From Hanleya hanleyi (taxonomy: Eukaryota; Mollusca; Polyplacophora; Lepidopleurida; Hanleyidae), in assembly GCA_036873755.1 (NCBI GenBank), contig JAVTVY010025123.1, positions 42,607 to 106,606 on the forward strand: a DNA stretch of 64,000 nt. Reading direction: 5' to 3'. Both the position numbers and the translations under genes were made by a program. This document shows positions 38,797-48,659 of the stretch, piece after piece. Positions within the stretch are counted from its first letter, which is position 1, and each line of letters starts with the position of its first letter. The notes beneath the pieces are model-generated. The model did not search any database and was not told the DNA's origin. It was given only the letters and a program-made list of their open reading frames with translations.

Positions 38797-38897
38797 CGCT
38801 CGACCAATTCATGTTTTCTTCCCGATAGTTTAGCTTTCCGTTTCCTCAGTTCATCCTTTAGGTCTTTCAGCGTCCATTCTTCGTATTTATTCGCCAT
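38797..38897 (-). CDS. SAP gene exon 1, start and SAP domain
   Basis: ATG at 38897 opens MANKYEEWTLKDLKDELRKR, followed by KAKLSGRKHELVE. The donor GTAAGG lies at 38791-38796. The pattern (L at the start of helix 1, LKDELRKR, a G in the turn, then K-ELVERL continued in exon 2) is that of a SAP domain, which binds AT-rich DNA at scaffold regions. The G+C-richer upstream sequence (38960-39030) is plausible 5' UTR or promoter. Confidence 0.75.
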
Positions 38898-39442
38898 CTT
38901 AACGTATTGGTGAAGAAAAATCAACCAAGTTTTGACAGCAGCTTCAACATCGCACTCAGGAAAAGACAACTCCTACAGCGTGTCCGACAAGACACGTGGC
39001 GCCGCACAGCGGCAAAATCACTTACGGTCCCTATTGTGTGTGACAGAGGTGATCATATAATACTATAGTTGTTATAGCTGGGACGAATATAGTATACCCA
39101 GGTTATAATTAGTTTATATCCTACAAACGTTGGAAACCTAAATATACTCAGCTACAGCACAGACAACGTGTTGTACTTTACATGACATTATTACATTGAA
39201 TAAATCATTATTGGAAATAGAATTCAAATGCGGAAGACAACGGTATAGATGTGCAGTCAACCGTGTCTCCACCAAAACAACTCAATTTCGCTAACATTCA
39301 AAATTGTTCTGACGTCATTTCTCTTCATTCGTTAACATATATAGTTACATAGACTTTCCAAGTCAATCTTTATCTTTCTGGTGAGGGGTAAATAAATTTT
39401 CCGTTAGTAATGGAAGTGAATGAAAAAATAATCTTTTTATTA
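38898..39442. other. Upstream region of the SAP gene
   Basis: Contains the presumed 5' UTR and a CpG-richer stretch (about 38960-39030, ACACGTGGCGCCGCACAGCG). No TATA box is clear at a fitting distance. Beyond 39060 the sequence is AT-rich and unremarkable. Confidence 0.4.
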
Positions 39443-39605
39443 CAACACATATAAGGGAAGTGGGAAGAGGTGCCGACATACTGACTGCGTCACATGACTT
39501 CACAGAATAGTCCTCTGGTTAACCTATTCTAAAGCACATACCAAGAATCTAACAATTCGTGATATGTGTTGTATCTCAGGTACGCTTTTATTGTACCTGT
39601 TCATA
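39443..39605 (+). mobile_element. ACACATATAAGG repeat family, short copy
   Basis: Matches the first 165 bp of the copy at 42282-42660 almost exactly (ACAACACATATAAGGGAAGT through GGTACGCTTTTATTGTACC), then diverges abruptly. It is 3'-truncated relative to the others. Confidence 0.65.
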
Positions 39606-39740
39606 TACCTATTACATACGGTAATTATTACAAATTATATCAATTTACAGTATAATGAAACTGATATATTACAGAAATTTTGTAGAGGTAAATATATTTT
39701 TGGAAACCAATATTTATCTTGTCTGACCACTCATCTGTCA

Positions 39741-39988
39741 TCATCCTAAAAAGGTGATATTTCATCACCTTTTTAGGGTGATGACCAAGGATGGCCACTC
39801 GTCGTTCATCACCCTAAAAGGGTGATGACTGGATCTCATCACCCTTTTATGGTGATGGCCTGGTTTCATCACCTTTTTAGGGTGATGGATTTTGTCGTCA
39901 CCTTTTCTCATCACCCTTTTCATCACCCTAAAAGGGTGATGACCAGACCCCATCACCCCAAAAAGGTGATGGCCCATCACCTTTTTTC
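39741..39988. repeat. Cluster of ATCACCCTAAAAGGGTGAT palindromes
   Basis: About seven full or half copies of ATCACCCTAAAAGGGTGAT, in both orientations of the TAAAA core, are separated by irregular spacers of about 5-20 nt. Copies differ by one or two bases (CACCTTTTTAGGGTG, CACCCTTTTATGGTG). Each can form a hairpin. Spacers are unequal in length, and the setting is eukaryotic, so this is not a CRISPR array. Overlapping ORFs are repeat translations. Confidence 0.9.
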
Positions 39989-40089
39989 TGACGGTGTGGG
40001 GTGGCGGATCAGTCTTTTCGACGCTACTGAACTGAAACTGGCCCAAAATCTTTACTGTTTTAAGAAAACAGAGTTCACAGTCTGCCTGC

Positions 40090-40680
40090 ATGATCCCCAC
40101 ATTTATCTCACACTATATGTGCAAATAAAATATCGCCTCACTTCAACCCCACTATCGTCTTAGGCTATGCATGGAAGAATGCTTGCCCAACAAAATCCCC
40201 ACGTTTATCTTAAGCTATGAAAACGGCGAGCATTTTGCCCTACATCATCCCCACGCCGGACTTAAACTTTCAGCACAGCCCGACACATTCCCTACATTGG
40301 ACTTTGTCTACGAGCGCTGGAAAAAATCCACCCCACCTAATCCCTACAAACAACTCAGTCGATTAACTCCGAAGTTCATTTTCCCTACACCAACCCCACG
40401 TTAGACGTTGAATATGTAGCAGATAAAGGTATGCCCTACATCATCCCCACGCGGACTTTGAGTTCTCGCCCATTCACCCGTCATAACCCCCCACATCAGC
40501 CCTACATTATGCCCATATTTATGCTAAATTTGCATTACCGTGGGCAGCTGCCCCACACAAACCCTACGTTATCCCCACGAGGAAAGTTCCAAACCACGCT
40601 TCGTCCCACACGAACCCCACGCGCCCACCAATACCCCTACGCAATCCCCACGTTTATGTGTGTAAGGGAAGTCTCAGCTC
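40090..40680. repeat. Degenerate CCCCACG repeat region
   Basis: Words such as AATCCCCACGTTTATCTTAA, CTACATCATCCCCACG and TTATCCCCACGAGG recur every 50-70 bp. They resemble diverged units of the CCCCACGTGGGG satellite at 30480-31105. Both regions lie downstream of an ACACATATAAGG element. Relationship inferred, not aligned. Confidence 0.5.
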
Positions 40681-40904
40681 CATAGTCTCGGGTATAATAA
40701 AAAAATGACGCCCGACCTCTTCCCAGGCTGTGGGACATCCAAAATCGCCGAAGGCAAATAAGGTTGAACATAATTCCGTGACCTCCTTCGCCTTGGATCA
40801 GATAGACTCTTCAATGATGCTCAGGTTACATACCTATTACTCCCTAAAGACTCACTCTTTTTTTCTTCTGCTATCGAGAGTGTTCGCGATGAAGATTTAA
40901 TCTT

Positions 40905-41080
40905 GAGTTAATAACACAATCAAGCTGAGTGAACAAGTCACCCAAGGCAGAGTGATAAATGATTACACCCAAAAGTGAAGTTCACTCAAGTGGAGTGATT
41001 TGTTCCACTCGATGTTAGAGTGAGGTTAATTTCCACTCTTACTTGCGTGATTGAAGTGAAGTTTCACTCAAGTCTTTCTA
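40905..41080. repeat. AGTGAAGTTCACTCAAG inverted words
   Basis: Repeated short inverted words (GTGAAGTTCACTC, GAGTGATTTGTTCCACTC, AGTGAAGTTTCACTC). Possibly the end of an unidentified mobile element. It adjoins the lectin exon acceptor. Confidence 0.45.
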
Positions 41081-41102
41081 GACAGTACTTATTTATTTGC
41101 AG

Positions 41103-41250
41103 GCGGTATGACTTCAGCAGTAACGAGGAACAAAACCATGTTCACGTACCACATGAAGAAGGCCTCCTGGAACACAGCCAACAACGTATGTAAGGCGAGT
41201 GGAGGAACACTCGCCAAAATTGACACCGCCTTCATCAATAGAATCGTGCA
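41103..41250 (+). CDS. C-type lectin domain exon (isolated)
   Basis: A 148-nt exon flanked by an acceptor TTATTTGCAG and a consensus donor GTAAGTATT. The frame reads GMTSAVTRNKTMFTYHMKKA then SWNTANNVCKASGGTLAKID and TAFINRIVQ. W-x5-C-x4-GG-x-L-A-x-I is the first half of a C-type lectin-like fold (helix 1, the conserved Cys and the GGxLA turn). It would be a secreted or membrane carbohydrate- or ligand-binding protein. The second half with WIGL and the calcium-site residues is not visible nearby, and a Penelope-like fragment starts 227 bp downstream. Entry leaves one base upstream; exit is two bases into a codon. Confidence 0.72.
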
Positions 41251-41476
41251 GTAAGTATTACAATGATGAGAAGCTGTCAAGTGCATCGTAAGTGGATTCA
41301 TTAGGACCCGAGCAAATTCATTGTTTCTGGTCAAGCGAATGTTTTATTTTCTAGTATGCCTTGCCCCTCTTTCGTAACCCCAATAATTTGCGAAAACAGG
41401 ATCGAACGAACAGGTCAACATTCACAGACACGAGCAGACCAGAAATAGAATATTTTTTTGGGTCTCATATTGATTT

Positions 41477-42032
41477 GATTTTAATCAACGTCACAAAACA
41501 TTGTTGCAGAAACTTATAAAACAGGGCTATTCCACCAAGCGCCTCCACTCAAAGTTTCTCAAATTTGGCGATACATATCGCATGCTGATAGCAAAATACG
41601 AACGTAGCGTGCATGATCTATGGGGCTACGTTTCGTAACATGTGTCTAATTCCGCTTAACCCGGGGCTAGGGGCCGTATGAGCCCATGTACTTCAACATC
41701 CTCATGGTACTCATATGAACAGTCACAATCAAAGCGTGACTGAGGTACATCATTTTTAGATGACGACTCTACAACGAATATTATGGATTAAGAATACTGA
41801 TCAGCGATACGGATTTGATATTTTGGAACATCATGATGTCTTGCCGGCATCATTGAAAACTGTTGACCGCTTCTCTCTTGCAGGAAACAAGCCTATGTTA
41901 TGTATACTTTTGTCTTTTTGAATTTGGTGCTAATACTGTTATATGGAAATGGAATAGGTCTTTGGATTATGGACACGGATATTCTCTAATGGACGACGGT
42001 TGGATTATGAATGACGGACTAGACGCTTGTAA
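41477..42032 (+). mobile_element. Penelope-like element 3' fragment
   Basis: Matches 46361-46917 with only scattered differences and one 1-nt indel. It includes the end of the RT ORF (RLHSKFLKFGDTYRML..) and about 400 bp of 3' untranslated sequence. Both copies end at GACGCTTGTAA. 5' truncation with a shared 3' end is expected of target-primed reverse transcription. The high identity suggests fairly recent activity. Confidence 0.85.
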
Positions 42033-42281
42033 TAAAAGTTTAGCGTTGTTTATGCGATCTTTGTTATTCCTATTAGACTGTTATTTGCATAGACTCTCAA
42101 TTGCAAATAGTCCGATAATGAGTTAGTCAGTCAGTGCGTCCATCCGAATCCTTTCTCCGGCAAAATAAGGAGAACCGTTGACATTAGAACCTTGATTTTC
42201 GCATGAACGTGTATTAGGGGACTGTAACTAGCAAGTTCTGAGCTGACCTACTTTTGCTGAAAATTTGATCTACTTAGATTA

Positions 42282-42660
42282 CAACACATATAAGGGAAGT
42301 GGGAAGAGGTGCCGACATACTGACTGCGTCACATGACTTCACAGAATAGTCCTCTGGTTAACCTATTCCAAAGCACATACCAAGAATCTAACGATTAGTG
42401 ATATGTGTTGTATCTCAGGTACGCTTTTATTGTACCTGTTCATGTGGCAACTTGGATGATATGACCACATGGCCCCTAGCACCGGCATAAGCGGTATTAG
42501 ATACAAATCTAGAGAGCTATGATGGAAATGCTCTGACAACTCGTATACTGGTAATTGGTGAGCTGTTTCGCTGTGACAGCTCGTATATTGGAGATTAGTG
42601 AGCTGTATCGTCGTCAGATGTAAATGACGGCATTTAACACAAAAGACTAGTCTGTAAGAC
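42282..42660 (+). mobile_element. ACACATATAAGG repeat family, long copy
   Basis: Starts ACAACACATATAAGGGAAGT and runs through CCCCTAGCACCGGCATAAGC to GACGGCATTTAACACAAAAG. It is collinear with 29770-30130. Non-coding. Confidence 0.65.
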
Positions 42661-42696
42661 TAGTCTGTAAGGCCCGATGTCGACCCAGCATAAACC

Positions 42697-43020
42697 TCGA
42701 AATTGACAAAAACATGCCTCCTAAGACAATGAAAATGCTCTTAATTAAGTGAATGTCAGTGTGACCTGACCTAATTGGGTGGAGGTCAATGTGGTTTTCT
42801 TTCTGACCAATTTTTGGCCTAATTAAGTGACCTAATTTGACCTATTTAGGTGGCAAAAACATGTCCTAATGCCTTCTAAGACCATGAAAATGCGCTTAAT
42901 TAGGTCAGTGTCAGTGTGACCTGACCTAATTGGGTCAAGGTCAATGTGAACTACTTTCTGACTTAATTTCTGACCTAATTAGGTGACATAGAAATCACGA
43001 AATTGGCAAAAACCTGTCTT
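42697..43020 (+). repeat. About 156-bp tandem duplication
   Basis: Two copies, starting at about 42697 and 42850, share AAAAACATG, TAAGAC.ATGAAAATG.CTTAATTA, GTCAGTGTGACCTGACCTAA and TTGGGT..AGGTCAATGTG. The words GACCTAATTAGGT also recur within each copy. Confidence 0.8.
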
Positions 43021-43869
43021 AGGTCAAGGCACACATTTAAATAATATCAAAGCCTACTTCGTAGGTCCTGTGACGTCACACTGCCATATATGTATATTCT
43101 TGTTACATATATTCCTTATTATAATTAAGTGGGAAACCAAATGGAAAAGCATAATGTCTGGAAGAGAGATGTGTTGTGTTGCTTTATTTTGCAGAGGGGA
43201 TTTTGAGATATTGCATTTCAAAGAGTTTTGAGTCTGGTACAAATGCGGCTCTACAGCGAAACCTTTGGCAATTTGAATTATTTCAAATTTTCGTTTCCAG
43301 GCTTTGAATAAGTCGACCGTTCAAACTCAGGCTAACAAATGACTATCACAGGTATTATTGCCCGTTACCTTGTAATAATATCTAAAATAAATGGCCCAGA
43401 AAAAAAGACGTTTCGTGTTCCATCCATGTCAACACATGTGATGGGTTCCATCCATGTCAACACATGTGATGGTTGCATGGGTGAACTGTTGAATAAACCG
43501 AGGCGTTCAAAAATGCATGTTGTCATTGCTACTTTTATTTTAAATGTGGCCAAATAATATTATTTTTATTTTATAATATGGCCAACATGCTGGAAAATAC
43601 GCCGCACAATTAGCAAAGCTGTACAGTTTCTGTTTGCTTATGATGTTCTTATACTGTTCATCGTGGATGTTATTGGATTCTTGAATTCCATCTCGTAGAT
43701 CACGCATTGGCTTCATTTTCAACCATAAGTATGCGACTTGTACTCACACATAAAGACATGAACGTTCAGAACGGATCCTCGACTGGTTGCTACTGGCAAC
43801 GTATTGGCTTCGTCACGCTCATGCATATCACGATCAGTAGCATCACTTCTGAAGGAATATGTTTTGTAA
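43021..43869. other. Intergenic, nothing certain
   Basis: A 28-29-bp tandem pair (TTCCATCCATGTCAACACATG, about 43418-43475) is the only clear repeat. A possible exon-like stretch ending in GTAAGT at 43866 is noted under rejected items. Confidence 0.4.
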
Positions 43870-44100
43870 GTAATCGTTTTCAATTATCGTTCGAGACGGC
43901 GCAATTTTTCAAGACGCGAGGGATTGGTTTTTCTTCCTGAAAAATAATCTTTTTTCTTCGAAACTGTTTGCGTTCGCTGTGCGAGTAGTGTTTTTTTCTG
44001 TCGACAATCGTTTTTTTCAATCGAGAAAATGTTCGCCAAAAAAAACCAACGATTTCCCGAGTCGATGTTTGTTTAATCGAGAACAAACATAGCCATTCGC
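43870..44100. mobile_element. CGATT-rich element, copy 3
   Basis: AATCGTTTTCAATTATCGTT, TTTTTTTCAATCGAGAAAA and TTTAATCGAGAAC repeat the vocabulary of the copies at 35945 and 37640. More diverged. Non-coding. Confidence 0.45.
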
Positions 44101-44344
44101 GACTGCTCGGCCTATTCCGTCGAAGTCATAGTACCTCGCGCATTAATGGTGTAAGTATTTTACAGCTCTCAGCTGTGAACCGTGAACCTTCGTACGAGGC
44201 ATATCACATTCTATATGATGTGTTTTCGCCCATGTACATAGTCCTCGTTGTATTTCTCCCTTATCAGGTGATAAAATATATATATTCAAATGAAATGGAT
44301 ATTTCCTTGAATCTAGCGCAGGATCTCTTTTAATTTGAGGTGTT

Positions 44345-45010
44345 TATAGTCTATGGGCTTACTCTCTACACCAAATACCTTCCTTTCACTGCCCCAAAAT
44401 GTCCACTTTGGCTACTACGCGTACTGATGACGTCACCAATGACGTCACCAAGACGTGAACATCCCTCAAATCAGGGTCTACACCCCAAGAGCTACAAAAT
44501 GACACCTCACACGACGCATTCGGACCAAGGATGGTCCCTCTCTACACCAAATACCTTCTTTCACTGCCCCAAAATGGCCACTTTACTTACTACAACCAAC
44601 TGCGCATGCGCAGATTGACGCGACTTGCATTTGAAAACACACCATTCTGACTCTAACCCACACAAGCTTCACTTTGACACCTTCCACGACCCATTCGGAC
44701 CCATAGCGGTCATCTCTACCCCAAACACGCACCCACATACCCCCCAAAATGCCTGCTTTCTATACTACGGCCAGACTGCGCATGCGCAGAATGACCATAT
44801 TTCTACCCCACATCCACGCCACCAGATGCTCCATTACATAGGCTTCACATGGATACCTCACACGACCCATTCGAACCGTGAATAGCCGTGAATCTCTAAC
44901 CCAAACACACCCCCCCAAAAATGCCTGCTTTCTATACTACGGCCAGGCTGCGCATGCGCCGATTATTGACAACGTACGAATTATGAGTGTAGTCAAGTGC
45001 TCCTGCATGA
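44345..45010 (+). repeat. About 175-bp tandem array, 4 copies
   Basis: CTCTACACCAAATACCTTC..CCCCAAAATG recurs at about 44364, 44541, 44713 and 44891. Each copy is followed by a CTACTAC/CTATACTACGG word, a TGCGCATGCGC palindrome (copies 2-4) and a GACACCTCACACGA..TTCGG.CC segment. The same segment vocabulary occurs in both arms of the palindrome at 48660-49934 and near 47265. ORFs here are repeat translations. Confidence 0.8.
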
Positions 45011-45330
45011 GAGCTTCAAAATAAGACCTCATACGACACCATTGGACCACCAGGGACTCACCTAGACTCCAACACGTCCACCCAGTATGGATTTATACAT
45101 ACATTGGGCTTATACCCCAGTATATGGGTCTATATGGGGCTATAGACAGACCTCGAACTTTTTTCAAAAATTCACCGTTTCGTGCCGGGACACTTCCTAA
45201 CATGTTTGTCTTGACGAGACTAAGAAAACAAATCCAAACAACCACACCGCAAATGTCTAGAAGTAGGTTTCCCAGTGGGACAAACAGTGGTCCTATACCC
45301 CTAGTATGGGACTATATGGGTCTATATGGG

Positions 45331-46522
45331 GTCTCTCTGGAAGATTTATTTAACAATCACAAAAAGTTTCTCAAGGAAAGAGGTATTTGTCTTCCAACCA
45401 ATCATAGCGACATACCAAAAATATACTGGACTCCCAAAATACATAAATCACCATACAAAGCTAGATTCATAGCTGGTTCTAGAAGCTGCACCACCAAGCT
45501 TCTTTCAACCCTATTGACGAGGGCCCTTCACGAGGTAAAGGCATTTTGGGAAAGGTATTGCGCCACTATTTTCAAGAACTCTGGCGTTGAATGTATGTGG
45601 ATATTGAAAAACTCAAAATGTCTTACGGAAGAACTTGATGCTAAAGGTCACATACCGTACAGACATGTATCCACATGGGATTTCTCGACTCTCTATACTA
45701 CAATCCCTCATCAGGACCTTATTGGCCGTATAAGTTCATTAATAGTATCTGTGTTCAAGAAAAATGATCGTAGATATATTAATGTCGGAAGCCATAAAGC
45801 ATTCTTTAGCTCGACTACATACAAGAGATATCATTCATGGGATGTTTCTTTGTTTATAGAGTTGCTTGAATTTCTCATTAAAAATATCTGTGAAATTTGG
45901 CAACACAATATATCAGCAGCATATAGGTATTCCAATGGGTACTAATTGTGCACCCCTGTTGGCTGACCTGTATCTGTTCTCTTATGAATATGACTATATG
46001 CAGGCGCTTTCAAAAACTGATCCATTCAAAGCCCGTTCCTTCTCATTCACCAAACGCTATATAGACGATCTTCTCGCTGTGGATAATCGCTATATAAATG
46101 ACGCAGTGAAGGATATATATCCATCTTCACTGGATTTGAAAGAAACTACAGATAGCCCTACAGGCACATCATATTTAGATCTATATCTCTATAAAAATGA
46201 AGCGGGCATTCTCTCTCGTCGACTTTATGACAAAAGAGATGATTACAATTTCGACATCGTAAACTATCCCTTTCTGGACAGTAATATTCCAGTGGGACCT
46301 GCATATGGCGTATACATATCTCGCTTAGTAGCATTTGCTAGATCCTGTGTTAAATGTGATGATTTTAATCAACGTCACAAAACATTGTTGCAGAAACTTA
46401 TAAAACAGGGCTATTCCACAAAGCGCCTCCACTCAAAGTTTCTCAAATTTGGCGATACATATCGCATGCTGATAACAAAATACGAACGTAGCGTGCAAGA
46501 TCTATGGCGCTACGTTTCGTAA
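45331..46522 (+). pseudogene. Penelope-like reverse transcriptase, frameshifted
   Basis: The first part reads IPKIYWTPKIHKSPYKARFI (PKIHK is typical of Penelope RTs) and STWDFSTLYTTIPHQDLIGR (first catalytic Asp). After a single-base frame change at about 45885-45905 the second frame gives IGIPMGTNCAPLLADLYLFS, then FTKRYIDDLLAV (the YIDD catalytic box), FDIVNYPFLDSNIP and a C-terminal thumb ending in DLWRYVS. Apart from that one shift the coding region is open over about 1.2 kb, so it is young or the shift is a sequence error. It would copy element RNA. No N-terminal extension is visible. Confidence 0.75.
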
Positions 46523-46917
46523 CTTGTGTCTAATTCCGCTTAACCCGGGGCTAGGGGCCGTATGAACCCATGTACTTCAAGATCCTCATGGTACTCATAT
46601 GAACAGTCACAATCAAAGCGTGACTGAGGTACATCATTTTTAGATGACGACTCTATAACGAATATTATGGATTAAGAATACTGATCAACGATACGGATTT
46701 GATATTTTGGAACATCATGATGTCTTGCCGGCATCATTGAAAACTGTTGACCGCTTCTCTCTTGCAGGAAACAAGCCTATGTTTATGTATACTTTTGGCT
46801 TTTTGAATTTGGTGCTAATACTGTTACATGGAAATGGAATAGGTCTTTGGATTATGGACGCGGATATTCTCTAATGGACGACGGCTGGATTATGAATGAC
46901 GGACTAGACGCTTGTAA
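45331..46917 (+). mobile_element. Penelope-like element, 5'-truncated
   Basis: RT-coding sequence from about 45331 to 46522 is followed by a 395-bp 3' region ending GACGCTTGTAA at 46917. The 5' end is cut off and abuts a TATGGGTCTATATGGGG repeat. I see no GIY-YIG endonuclease domain, so the element is either an endonuclease-lacking type or incomplete. Family assignment from RT pattern, moderate confidence. Confidence 0.7.
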
Positions 46918-47288
46918 CGTAAACAAATCCTGAAATCTGGTGACCATCTTCGATTTTTGCTAATTTAGAGTATTTATAGTGTTCTTATTTTGTTTCCAAT
47001 GAATGGTTGGCCCCTTTATAAGAGTTTAGATAAAATGAAACAAATATTGGATGACATTTGAATGAATAATTGGCAATTATGTTTAAAAAATGATTTTCGA
47101 TGATGGCCATTTTGAAATTCAAAATGGAGGTCCCAAATGTTAATGCAAAAACTGGCACCCATTCTTTTCTTAATCAGCGAACTTTCTAGATGTGTTTAGA
47201 CATGAGTGCCAAGAATCTACCCGAAAAAATGACAAATCTGGAAAATATTCTTGGACCGAATGCGTCGTATGAGGTGTCATATTGTAGC
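46918..47288. other. Short intergenic stretch
   Basis: No gene. Contains GATGGCCATTTTGAAATTCA (about 47100) and, at 47250-47285, one GACACCTC-type word (inverted) shared with the 44345 array and the 48660 palindrome. Confidence 0.4.
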
Positions 47289-48600
47289 AACGTCCGCCAA
47301 CGCCAAGCTTAACGCTTAAACGCCCTGGTGAAATAGCTCAGAAATTCTGATTTTCTAGATATTCCATATAATTGTCACTAATTCTTCGAAATGCGGTGAC
47401 GCCCGTCATCGCTTGTAGTTATGCCTTAACGCTCTAACATAACGCCTTGACGCCATGATATAGACCGGAGAGAGAACAACAAAAACAAGGATGACACATG
47501 AGAGAACAACAACAAGAAGAAGTTTTTTCATATAGTTTATTTTCCCCAATGTTACATCATACCCACGCTGGGGGAGCCGCGTTGGGTATGTTTACAACTC
47601 AAAAAGACTCTTGCCCAATCAGAGGCTACCATTTGCATCTATCATATTCGTTCCTGTCCGTTAGATGTAGTCTTGTCCAATCAGAAGTCGCCATTTCAGC
47701 AAGTTCCATCTTCGGCCATGTTCGCTCTGAACCGTTTATTCTAATCATCGTCGGACAGGCCTGGATATTCTTCGGGCAGCATGTCCTGAAACAGTTGTTT
47801 GCGCATTCTGATCGCATTTTCCAGGGCCTCGGTGGGTGGTAGCCCCATAGCCTCTTCCAAGTGACGCTTGGCCTTCATGATGGACCTGTGCGTGGGTTCG
47901 CCTTTCATTTCAAGCGGTAGTAAGGTATACTGTTCATAGATCGCCATGGCTGTTTTCCTGATGCGGGGGCGCATTTGGGTGTACGTCTGTTGTAAATTAT
48001 CCTCTCCGGCGTCCTCGATCGCTGCAGCGTAAGTATTGATAGCTGCTGTCACAATACGATCCCAGAAGGTAGGTTCTGTCTCACTTTCCACGGACGTATG
48101 CTGACTATCTGAGGTCAAGCTCTCCGTATCACTAGATAGACTCTCAGCAATCTCTGTTTCGGTATCAGTCGATACACTCTCAGCAGTCTCTGTATCAGCA
48201 TCCGCCTCAACGGACTCCTCGGAGTCTTCAATCCCATGTATATTTTCTGGTGTCGCATCATATCGTAATGTCTGGTGAACGTGCGTTCGCACTCAGAGCA
48301 AGTATAAATCATGTTGACGGTTGAACGTCGACTGTGCGTGTTTTTGGAAATACGCTCGCTTTTATAGACAGTAACGCCCGTCAACGCTTAGCTTAACGCT
48401 TAAACGCCCTGGTGAATTAGCTCAGAAGCTCTAATTTCCATGGAATTGACACCAATTCATCGAAATGCAGCGACGCCTGTCAAAGCCCGTCGTTACGCCT
48501 TAACGCCCGTCTCAACGCCCGTCAACGCCCAGCTTAACGCTTCAACGCCTTGGTGAACTAGCTCAGAAGCTCTGATTTTCATGGAATTTATTTGGTTCAC
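47289..48600 (-). mobile_element. Element with AACGC-rich terminal direct repeats
   Basis: The left repeat (47289-47455) and right repeat (48373-48513, with a second partial copy at 48514-48600) share AGCTTAACGCTTAAACGCCC, TGGTGAA.TAGCTCAGAA, TCGAAATGC.G.GACGCC and TACGCCTTAACGC. AACGC and ACGCC words recur throughout the repeats. Between them lies a single minus-strand zinc-finger/acidic ORF. The layout looks like a small retroelement or TRIM-like unit, but I see no polymerase, integrase or primer-binding site. I do not recognise the family. Confidence 0.6.
47741..48384 (-). pseudogene. C2H2 finger plus acidic protein, frameshifted
   Basis: The upstream frame contains MIYTCSECERTFTRHYDMMR HQ, a C2H2 finger (C-x2-C-x12-H) lacking its last His. 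The next frame continues at once with NIHGIEDSEES, which would supply that His. A one-base loss in the TTTT run at 48243-48246 explains the break. After the finger come an acidic Thr/Ser/Glu repeat (DTETAES.STDTETEIAES) and a helical C-terminus (RPRIRKTAMAIYEQYTLLP, ALENAIRMRKQLFQDM) ending LSDDD at 47741. It is the only ORF of the terminal-repeat element. Function unknown. Nucleic-acid binding inferred from the finger. Confidence 0.65.
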
Positions 48601-48659
48601 ATTGGATATGCATTATTACATACTGTGAGCAGAAAATATTTGTCATATACCAGTAGTCC

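Larger units (their letters stand above)
31438..38897 (-). pseudogene. Five-exon SAP-domain gene with an in-frame stop
   Basis: I assembled five minus-strand exons whose splice phases agree: 38797-38897, 35261-35372, 34538-34558, 32436-32579 and 31438-31782. The product would be about 240 residues: an N-terminal SAP domain (DNA-binding helix-extended loop-helix), then a conserved-looking region I do not recognise, then a Ser/Pro/Lys-rich tail. A TGA at 35354-35356 interrupts the end of the SAP domain. It is either a true nonsense mutation, an allelic variant or a sequence error. The SAP assignment is from pattern. The function of the rest is unknown, and nuclear localisation is inferred. Confidence 0.7.

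Noticed and set aside
39765..40163. ORFs with repeated FHHPFRVM/HHPKKVM peptides
   Set aside because: Generated by the palindrome cluster on both strands.
40431..40685. Proline-rich ORFs in the CCCCACG region
   Set aside because: Composition is set by the degenerate CCCCAC repeat. No start context or domain.
43740..43866. Possible exon ending at GTAAGTAATCG
   Set aside because: The reading (NGSSTGCYWQRIGFVTL) is short, no clear acceptor or domain is seen, and a CGATT-rich repeat begins at the putative donor.
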